Below the pieces are notes generated by a model. That model was not told the origin of the DNA. It saw nothing but the letters and a program-made list of their open reading frames with translations, and did no database searches. From assembly GCA_945862275.1 (NCBI GenBank), contig CAMAYA010000028.1, positions 1 to 10,175 on the forward strand: 10,175 bases of DNA. Reading direction: 5' to 3'. This document shows, piece by piece, positions 1-5,412 of this stretch. This stretch comes from Legionella genomosp. 1. Lineage in GTDB: Bacteria > Pseudomonadota > Gammaproteobacteria > Legionellales > Legionellaceae. Position 1 is the first letter of the stretch; each line of letters begins with the position of its first letter. A program made the translations under genes and the position numbers.

Positions 1-415
1 TGAGGGCGTAATCGGGATGCCCGCCTAAGCTGTATGCGCCAGACAGTAGGCAAGACAGGTGATGGCTTATTTCCAGGGTGGTGAGCAAACGCCCGTTGAT
101 TTGGCGATAGCGACCAAACACTTTGTCGGTGATAACGATTATGCCATCGCCTCCCGCACCACAGGCGGGTTTGATAACGAAATCTGAGTGCGATTCCAAT
201 AGCTGGTCAATTTTTTTAATTTGGTGTTCGGTTTCAATGAGTGCATAGAGCGTCGGCACGGCGATGCCAGCTTGCATCGCCAATTGTTTGGTTTTTAATT
301 TATCATCTACTAAGGGATAGAGTTTGCGCGGGTTGTAGCGCAACACGTAATCGCTGTTCCGCTGGTTAATGCTTAAAACACCGCTTTTTCGTAAATGATG
401 ATACGTTTTCCACAT
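1..415 (-). CDS. Alpha-L-glutamate ligase-like protein (ATP-grasp), partial
   Basis: This is the N-terminal 138 residues of an ATP-grasp enzyme of the RimK-related 'alpha-L-glutamate ligase-like' family; the gene runs off the left edge. The sequence begins MWKTYHHLRKSGVLSINQRN, as is usual for the family. It carries the ATP-binding lysine and glycine loop in VIKPACGAGGDGI (about residues 80-91, Lys82), and a later GAYSLGGHPDYA stretch typical of this family. Such enzymes couple ATP hydrolysis to ligation of an amino acid to a carboxylate; the substrate of this subgroup is not established. The ATG at 415-413 shares its first base with the TAA stop of the upstream membrane-protein gene (TAATG). 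No clear Shine-Dalgarno site precedes it, so translation probably re-initiates from that gene. The catalytic C-terminal part lies outside the window. Confidence 0.88.
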   Translation of the reverse strand, partial: MWKTYHHLRKSGVLSINQRNSDYVLRYNPRKLYPLVDDKLKTKQLAMQAGIAVPTLYALIETEHQIKKIDQLLESHSDFVIKPACGAGGDGIIVITDKVFGRYRQINGRLLTTLEISHHLSCLLSGAYSLGGHPDYAL

Positions 416-1938
416 TATTTTTTACCGGCTAAGGCGTTAAAACGGACGAGTTCAAAGAGCCTATACCCACGGTATTGACCAAACCACAAGATGATGGCCA
501 ATAAAACCAATAGCAATTCAGGGAAAGCAAAGACCAAATATTGTAATGGCGGGTAATTCATGGCACCAAAAGAAATGACGGCTGCAACCAAGCTGCCTGC
601 GCCGGATTTGATGGCCTCGGAAGCCCCTCGTTCATCCCATGTTACGCACATGCGTTCGATGGTCATCGTCAGAATAACCATGGGGAACAGGGCCACGGAC
701 AATCCGGCCTCAAGCCCCAGATTCTGGCTGATGACGCTAATAAAGATCATGAGCATGATAACGACCGTGAGGATGGCAGCCAATCTCGGAACCAAGAGCA
801 AGCGCAGCTGGTCTAAATAAAATCGTGCAGCCAGCCCAAAGGATACGATCACAGTAAAGAGAATGATGCCCCAGATGACATGTGTTTCTCGAAAGGCCAG
901 GGCGATTAAGACCGGCATGAATGTTCCGAATGTCTTTAGTCCAATGAAATTGCGTAGCAACAAAATAATGAATGCACCGATGGGCACGGTGAGCAATACT
1001 TTATATGTTTCTTGTGCATTGACGGGCAATTGCAATAAAGAAAAGCGCAATAGTTGTGATTCTGTTTGGAGCCCATGGGCCTTTGCAATGCTCAGTGCAT
1101 TGATAGGGGTCGGGGAAACCGTGAGCGTGAACTGTGGTTTTTTGCCGCCTACCAGATCAAATATCGCATCCCCCCCATATTGCCACACAAGAAAATTAGA
1201 GGGCAATCCGGCGTCACCCGTGCGGGGGTTTATATAAATCCATTCCCGGTCATTAAATACGGCAATCAACTCATTGAAATTGGACGTGCTTTTTTGAATT
1301 AAATAGATGCCATAGACGGGAACCGCATTGATTTTTGCTTGATTCAATACCGTAATGGCCGCATTTGCCAAGCTGGTGTCATTGAAATCGTTGCCGACGA
1401 TTAATTTGGCATTGCCATCTTTTTTGTTGAGTTCTCTGATGGTGCTTTGTGCAAACGTTTGAATGTCGGCCGATGATTCACGTGCTTGTGTGATAATGGA
1501 ATCGACAGCGGTTTTTTTATTGTCATCCAAAATGGGTATTTTGAGTCGAGGGGGTTTGGTTGAATAGGCGTCATGGCTATCTATTTCATGAAAAATGGCC
1601 CGGTAATACAGTGATTGGGGGCCAGCACTTCGCCGGATTGACCAAACAGCGCGGCGATTATTCCCATTTAAGTGGGTTGTGATGCCATAGTGCTGGGCCA
1701 CAAAATATTCATCCAGTATGGCGAAATGCGGCGGCATGTAGGGGATGGTAAAGCTTGCTTTGACTGGCATGTTGCGTTCTGGAACAAAGTGTAAATTGGC
1801 TTCAATCATCCAGCTGTTCACTGTTTCCGTGTCGGTGAGCGGGACATCTAGCACCCAATGGCGGTATAAAAAAAGACCTATGCCGATGAAGAACAAGGCC
1901 ATGATCAAGCTGTATAAATGACGTTTATTTGACTTCAT
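415..1938 (-). CDS. Inactive transglutaminase fused to seven transmembrane helices (UUP1-type)
   Basis: A 507-residue inner-membrane protein. Residues about 8-30 form an N-terminal membrane anchor. Residues about 31-310 form a large, presumably periplasmic domain. The rest is a bundle of about seven hydrophobic helices (roughly 311-328, 333-350, 353-371, 384-402, 408-428, 446-462, 466-486). The GLKTFGTFMPVLIALAFRET block (333-352) is a hallmark of the family. The periplasmic part corresponds to a transglutaminase-like fold (about 160-260). At the place where a catalytic Cys would sit the sequence reads DTSLANAAITVL, with no Cys, in keeping with the family's 'inactive' label. The gene lies between a DTGA-type protease (4-nt ATGA overlap) and an ATP-grasp ligase (1-nt overlap), the standard arrangement of this cluster. 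The membrane protein is therefore probably the partner or scaffold of the other two. Family assignment is firm; the biochemical role is unknown. Confidence 0.88.
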   Translation of the reverse strand: MKSNKRHLYSLIMALFFIGIGLFLYRHWVLDVPLTDTETVNSWMIEANLHFVPERNMPVKASFTIPYMPPHFAILDEYFVAQHYGITTHLNGNNRRAVWSIRRSAGPQSLYYRAIFHEIDSHDAYSTKPPRLKIPILDDNKKTAVDSIITQARESSADIQTFAQSTIRELNKKDGNAKLIVGNDFNDTSLANAAITVLNQAKINAVPVYGIYLIQKSTSNFNELIAVFNDREWIYINPRTGDAGLPSNFLVWQYGGDAIFDLVGGKKPQFTLTVSPTPINALSIAKAHGLQTESQLLRFSLLQLPVNAQETYKVLLTVPIGAFIILLLRNFIGLKTFGTFMPVLIALAFRETHVIWGIILFTVIVSFGLAARFYLDQLRLLLVPRLAAILTVVIMLMIFISVISQNLGLEAGLSVALFPMVILTMTIERMCVTWDERGASEAIKSGAGSLVAAVISFGAMNYPPLQYLVFAFPELLLVLLAIILWFGQYRGYRLFELVRFNALAGKK

Positions 1939-2459
1939 GGTTTGATCATCGCAGCATTTTTAAGCGTATATTTTAAACTGGGATCAACGACCCCATTAAA
2001 CGCGATTATAGCCTCCCGGCCCAGCAATAATGGATAGATAAATCGCTTGCGGTTGGTCAAGTTCACGCGGATAATTTTTTCCTGTGATCCTAATTGAACA
2101 CGCATGAGCACGACGGGACGTTTGATGGATGTGTGTAAAAGAAGAGGGTTTGCGTGTGCCTCGCCGGAACGCACTTTAATATTGACGCGGCCCACGTATT
2201 CACATTTAAATGTGATGTCACCTTCTTTACTGGGCACAATGAAGCTTAAATAGGGTTTTCCGTCGATATCGAATTCAGAAATATGCGTTGCATTTAATGA
2301 AGCCGATTTAGCGCCGGTATCCAATTTTGCAGACAAAGTTAAGTCATGGTCTGGTAATGTTGCTTTTTCAATGTAGCCATATGTCGTTTTTTCATGATTT
2401 GCCATGGCGTGCCCCGCGAAGAGAGACCAAGAAAGAAAGAGAAGCGATAGGCACCGCAT
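1935..2459 (-). CDS. RimB-like periplasmic protease (ATP-dependent zinc protease family, retropepsin-like)
   Basis: A 174-residue exported protein. The N-terminus (MRCLSLLFLSWSLFAGHAMA) is a typical signal peptide with likely cleavage after residue 20. The mature part has the family motif KLDTGAKSASLNA (45-57) with the Asp-Thr-Gly-Ala signature (47-50), and near the end NLTNRKRFIYPLLLGREAI (133-151), also conserved. Databases often name the family 'ATP-dependent zinc protease', but the DTG-A motif and known family structures point to a retropepsin-like aspartic protease acting in the periplasm. A GGGGA Shine-Dalgarno-like stretch (2464-2468) sits four bases before the ATG. This is the first gene of the three-gene operon and its stop overlaps the next start (ATGA). 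The substrate is unknown; the adjoining ligase and membrane protein suggest a shared envelope peptide target (inference). Confidence 0.87.
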   Translation of the reverse strand: MRCLSLLFLSWSLFAGHAMANHEKTTYGYIEKATLPDHDLTLSAKLDTGAKSASLNATHISEFDIDGKPYLSFIVPSKEGDITFKCEYVGRVNIKVRSGEAHANPLLLHTSIKRPVVLMRVQLGSQEKIIRVNLTNRKRFIYPLLLGREAIIAFNGVVDPSLKYTLKNAAMIKP

Positions 2460-2492
2460 TAAATCCCCGACAATAAATATTAAATGTTGCCA

Positions 2493-2501
2493 ATCCTAGC
2501 A
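2493..2501 (-). promoter_or_regulatory. Possible extended -10 promoter for the leftward operon
   Basis: On the minus strand this reads TGCTAGGAT, an extended -10 (TGn followed by TAGGAT, 4 of 6 matches to TATAAT). It would start transcription near 2486, about 27 bases before the protease ATG. I see no good -35 hexamer 16-18 bases upstream, so this is only a candidate. The neighbouring AT-rich stretch 2470-2484 could hold an alternative. Confidence 0.28.
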
Positions 2502-2590
2502 GATTTGTATCCGCAGGCACAGTAGGCACGCCTCTTTTTGCTAATAGCCGCCCATTTGTTGAAAAAAATTGACTCAGCTTGAAAATGTGA

Positions 2591-2619
2591 TTGTCATTTC
2601 ACGACAGCACAGGTATAAT
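2591..2619 (+). promoter_or_regulatory. Strong sigma70-type promoter of the 698-residue membrane protein gene
   Basis: TTGTCA (2591-2596) is followed by a 17-base spacer and a perfect TATAAT (2614-2619). The predicted transcription start is about 2626, 27 bases before ATG 2653. Because the start of transcription lies downstream of TTG 2569, this promoter rules out the longer reading frame as the normal product. Confidence 0.72.
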
Positions 2620-2642
2620 ACTGCTCATCTTAGCCGTTGTCC

Positions 2643-2647
2643 GGAGA
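2643..2647 (+). promoter_or_regulatory. Ribosome binding site fixing the start at 2653
   Basis: GGAGA lies five bases before ATG 2653. The alternative TTG at 2569 has only an A-rich run before it and lies upstream of the promoter. This site decides the start of the 698-residue gene. Confidence 0.7.
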
Positions 2648-2652
2648 TACCT

Positions 2653-4749
2653 ATGCCGCACGAGCTCCATGATGCAAATTACATGTTTCAAGCTGCCAAT
2701 CAATTGGTGGATCTGCGCCGCCAGGTTTCTACTTCTCAGTATATCGACTCCCCCAGAAAATACGCTATAAAGCAAGGCAAAAAAATACATGATTTGCAGT
2801 GGATCTACGGTCTATATGGCGCATTGGATGGCTTGAGTGGCTCGTTTAGCATGCTCAAATATTTTTTTGATGTCTATTATGCAAATAGCGGTCTCTCCTC
2901 GTTGAATGTGGCTGATGAGGTGCATGACTGGATGATGACACCAGTCGGCATTCTTGTTGTGGGCCTTGAGGCGACGGTGATGGTGGGTGTTTCGATCATT
3001 GCCAATCAATTTAGCGGCATGAAACGTTTAAAAGCCGAGGAAATGAAAACCGCAGACCATTGGCCTTACATAAAACAAAGAATCGTGGAAGATTGGCCAT
3101 ATATTCGTGACTCAATGAAAGCCCTGAAGAATGGGTATAAAGGTGTTCGTAACGTTTTTGTATTTGCAAATTTGTTAGGTGTGGGCCGTGATTTGCGGTA
3201 CATGGTTATGCCTGCAGGCCTTGTGCTAGGAGGGCTATCTGCGTACAACCGTCCATGGTTACGTAAAATGAGATTTGAGCGCGATAGCCGGGTAAAAGAA
3301 AACAGGAAATGGTGTGCAACACTTTTGGGCCCCATTAATAACCAACGCGCACCAGAAGTTGGAAAAACCCCTCAATCGGAATTGAACGCTTGGATCCAGT
3401 TTCGAGAAGAAATCGCAGCGCAGGAAGAGCAATCGGCTCAAACCAAATTTGAAAAGCAATCTCGCTCGGAGTCTTTTTCATTCTGTGCGGGCATCGGCAA
3501 CTGGACGGGCTTGATTGATGATCAACCAAAATATCAATCGTTTTGGGTTTATGCATACCTTTCAGCGGCTTTTAATGGTCTACTGGACGCCCCATATTTG
3601 TATTTGGGCGTGGTGAGTTTAACGGTCATTTCTCCCTCATTATGGATTTTTGCCGCGGCGGGGCTCTTTTCCGTCATTTGTGTTGTGACACGCCTCTATG
3701 AAGAGCACAATCTGCAACGCGAATTTCTTGTCACCCAATTGGCGGTTAAATCGGCCCTCTCCATTCGTCAATTTACAGGGTTGTTGAGTGAATTGAAAAT
3801 CATTTCTCAGGCACTGCTTGCGAATAATTTAATGCCCGAGGAAAGGGAGCATTTGATTGCATTAAAAGCGACAGTTTTGGGTTTATTACAAGCGAAGATG
3901 GCCGATTTGCAGGGCTGTCGAGACGCCTTAAAAGAACAATCTGTATTATCCGTTTGGTCACTTGTGTTGTGCGGATTAAAAAATGGAGTAGAAGCCTTTG
4001 GCGTTGTTGCCAGCCTGATGTTTGCTGTGGCCTCCATTTATTCCATGACGATGACGGCCTACCCGCCGGTCTTGCTGGCTTTTTTTATCGCGTCGGGTGT
4101 TGCTTGCCTAGCACTTTATGTGGCTGACGCCTTGCTAGACCATTTTGAGCATTGGAAGGAGATGTCGGCAGCTGAAGCGGTCCATGGAGTATCGATTGTT
4201 GATGATGTCCCAGCACTGATAACTGAGATGTGCAGTAAATGCGATTCAAACGAGATTGAAGATCAATTCAACACCATCAATGATACGATTCGAGGGAAAA
4301 TGGGTGTCATCCCCTCGCGCCAACATTTTTACCAATATTGGTTTGAGGTGCCTCGGTTGCTTTATTCAGGCGTGGGAAAAGGGATCCGAATTGTGGATTC
4401 TATTTTGGTGTCTTGGCAAGCACTGGGGGCCGACGGCCATTACCATGACACAGAAAACATGATGTTGATTGCCAAGGTGAGTGCGGTTATTCTGTCGATT
4501 GTATTTGCGCTAAGAGGGTTTGCGAACGCCAGTGAAAAGTACTGTAAGCAAAATCCCCGCGATGCCCCTGTATTGGGTGAGGAAAGTGCCCCACCAACTG
4601 ATCCGGATGCACCACCATCCCCGTCGGGGAGGTCGCGCGGTACTTCTTCTCCAACAATTCCTAGCCCGTGGTTCTCTTTCTTTGCACAAAATACGCCCAG
4701 CATGCCCCCTTCCATGAGGAGTATGAACACGCTTGTCCCGACACTTTAA
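2653..4749 (+). CDS. Multi-hairpin membrane protein of unknown function
   Basis: A 698-residue protein that I cannot assign to a family. It has no signal peptide. Five hydrophobic hairpin units are visible, at residues about 50-118, 160-198, 298-349, 433-495 and 562-623. Each begins with a similar helix containing a small-residue/Gly core (GALDGLSG, LKNGYKG, AAFNGLLD, GLKNGVEAFG, SGVGKGIR), followed after a turn by a second hydrophobic stretch. Charged, probably soluble helices lie between the units: WPYIKQRI/WPYIRDSM (around 137-154), a Glu/Gln-rich stretch near 250-270, and a long amphipathic helix region at 349-431. The tail (about 639-672) is rich in Pro, Ser and acidic residues, followed by a Met/Ser/Pro-rich end. 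The start was moved to ATG 2653 because of the promoter and GGAGA site upstream; starting from TTG 2569 would add 28 residues. It is divergent from the protease operon and monocistronic by position. Such large orphan membrane proteins are common in Legionellales, where some are secreted effectors; nothing here proves secretion. Confidence 0.85.
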   Translation: MPHELHDANYMFQAANQLVDLRRQVSTSQYIDSPRKYAIKQGKKIHDLQWIYGLYGALDGLSGSFSMLKYFFDVYYANSGLSSLNVADEVHDWMMTPVGILVVGLEATVMVGVSIIANQFSGMKRLKAEEMKTADHWPYIKQRIVEDWPYIRDSMKALKNGYKGVRNVFVFANLLGVGRDLRYMVMPAGLVLGGLSAYNRPWLRKMRFERDSRVKENRKWCATLLGPINNQRAPEVGKTPQSELNAWIQFREEIAAQEEQSAQTKFEKQSRSESFSFCAGIGNWTGLIDDQPKYQSFWVYAYLSAAFNGLLDAPYLYLGVVSLTVISPSLWIFAAAGLFSVICVVTRLYEEHNLQREFLVTQLAVKSALSIRQFTGLLSELKIISQALLANNLMPEEREHLIALKATVLGLLQAKMADLQGCRDALKEQSVLSVWSLVLCGLKNGVEAFGVVASLMFAVASIYSMTMTAYPPVLLAFFIASGVACLALYVADALLDHFEHWKEMSAAEAVHGVSIVDDVPALITEMCSKCDSNEIEDQFNTINDTIRGKMGVIPSRQHFYQYWFEVPRLLYSGVGKGIRIVDSILVSWQALGADGHYHDTENMMLIAKVSAVILSIVFALRGFANASEKYCKQNPRDAPVLGEESAPPTDPDAPPSPSGRSRGTSSPTIPSPWFSFFAQNTPSMPPSMRSMNTLVPTL

Positions 4750-4816
4750 AATGACTCGCGCAAATACAATTCAGGGTTTAAAGAAGGGTCGTTATACATT
4801 TTAAACTGATGATAAA

Positions 4817-4842
4817 CACGGAACGTACGCGTTTTATCCGTG
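4817..4842. repeat. Inverted repeat CACGGA-N14-TCCGTG
   Basis: Six-base arms (4817-4822 and 4837-4842) flank a 14-base centre in the 137-base gap before the EnhB-like gene, just upstream of its likely promoter. No T-run follows, so it is not a simple terminator. It could be an operator or chance; the arms are short. Confidence 0.25.
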
Positions 4843-4857
4843 ATTGGGCAGGCATTG

Positions 4858-4866
4858 TGATAAGAT
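4858..4866 (+). promoter_or_regulatory. Possible extended -10 promoter of the EnhB-like gene
   Basis: TGATAAGAT is a TGn extended -10 element with TAAGAT (4861-4866, 4 of 6 matches to TATAAT). Transcription would begin near 4873, leaving a leader of about 14 bases that includes the Shine-Dalgarno site. No convincing -35 hexamer is present at 16-18 bases. Confidence 0.35.
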
Positions 4867-4886
4867 GAATGTAGTTTGGAGTGAAA

Positions 4887-5348
4887 ATGAAGTCTATTGC
4901 GTTTGTTGTTTTGAGTTTTTTTATATTTGGCGTGTATGCCGAAGAAATATTTCCGCCTCATTGCACGCCATTGGTAGTCGAAACCGAGCGCGTTAAATTG
5001 CCCGTGGCCAAATCGACAGTGGCCATGATTCATAATTTATCGAGCGGCGATATTTGGGTAACGCACTCGGCAGCGGAGGCTGGTGCGAGCTGGAGCAGTC
5101 ATTTGCAAGCAGGAAACTGGTCGGCACTAATATTGCCGGGAGAACCGTTTGAATTGAGTTGTATTGAGTCCATTCCCGGGCATGAGCAGCAAGTGTCATG
5201 TGCCGGCGTATTGGCGGTGTGCCAATGGTCTGCGGCTACATTGCCAAAAAAACCATCAGACACACCATGGGTGGCAGAAGACATGTTATTGCCTCCTTTG
5301 ATTGCGTATATTGGGCGTCAGGGATTCGTATTGGCTCCTGCGCAGTAA
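4887..5348 (+). CDS. EnhB-like exported protein
   Basis: A 153-residue secreted or periplasmic protein. The N-terminus (MKSIAFVVLSFFIFGVYAEE) is a classical signal peptide with cleavage likely after VYA. The mature part has Cys residues in CTP, LSCIES, VSCAGVLAVCQW, plus WSSHLQAGNWSAL. From memory, the order 'SxL..xNW[SA]A ... F.C ... C..VL.VCQ ... WV ... G..L' resembles Legionella EnhB, a small protein linked to host entry; I could not test this by search. Four Cys suggest two disulphides in the periplasm. ATG 4887 is preferred over GTG 4881 because GGAG (4878-4881) sits five bases before the ATG and overlaps the GTG. It stands alone between the orphan membrane protein and rnr, not beside enhA/enhC-like genes. 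The call of an exported Cys-containing protein is firm; the EnhB link is tentative. Confidence 0.72.
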   Translation: MKSIAFVVLSFFIFGVYAEEIFPPHCTPLVVETERVKLPVAKSTVAMIHNLSSGDIWVTHSAAEAGASWSSHLQAGNWSALILPGEPFELSCIESIPGHEQQVSCAGVLAVCQWSAATLPKKPSDTPWVAEDMLLPPLIAYIGRQGFVLAPAQ

Positions 5349-5358
5349 AAGGTACAAT
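5331..5358 (+). promoter_or_regulatory. Likely rnr-rlmB promoter
   Basis: TTGGCT (5331-5336), a 16-base spacer and TACAAT (5353-5358, 5 of 6) form a sigma70-like promoter. It overlaps the 3' end of the EnhB-like gene. The transcript would begin near 5365, with a leader of about 48 bases before the rnr start. A weaker TAGAAT at 5376-5381 is an alternative -10. Confidence 0.42.
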
Positions 5359-5412
5359 CTAACCTCATATAGGTATAGAATGAATTAAATGATATGAAAC
5401 ATTTGGTGAATT

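Noticed and set aside
2515..2529. Direct repeat AGGCAC-agt-AGGCAC between the divergent genes
   Set aside because: Two short copies only. They could bind a regulator, but there is no further support.
4618..4630. TCCCC-GTC-GGGGA hairpin near the end of the 698-residue gene
   Set aside because: It lies inside the coding sequence for the Pro/Ser-rich tail and has no T-run after it. It is better explained by Pro and Gly/Arg codons than as a terminator.
4817..4842. The CACGGA/TCCGTG dyad as a transcription terminator
   Set aside because: The loop is 14 bases, the stem only 6 bp, and the following bases (ATTGGGC) are not T-rich. It is kept only as a weak inverted repeat.
5362..5374. ACCT-N5-AGGT inverted repeat in the rnr leader
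   Set aside because: Four-base arms are too short to distinguish from chance.
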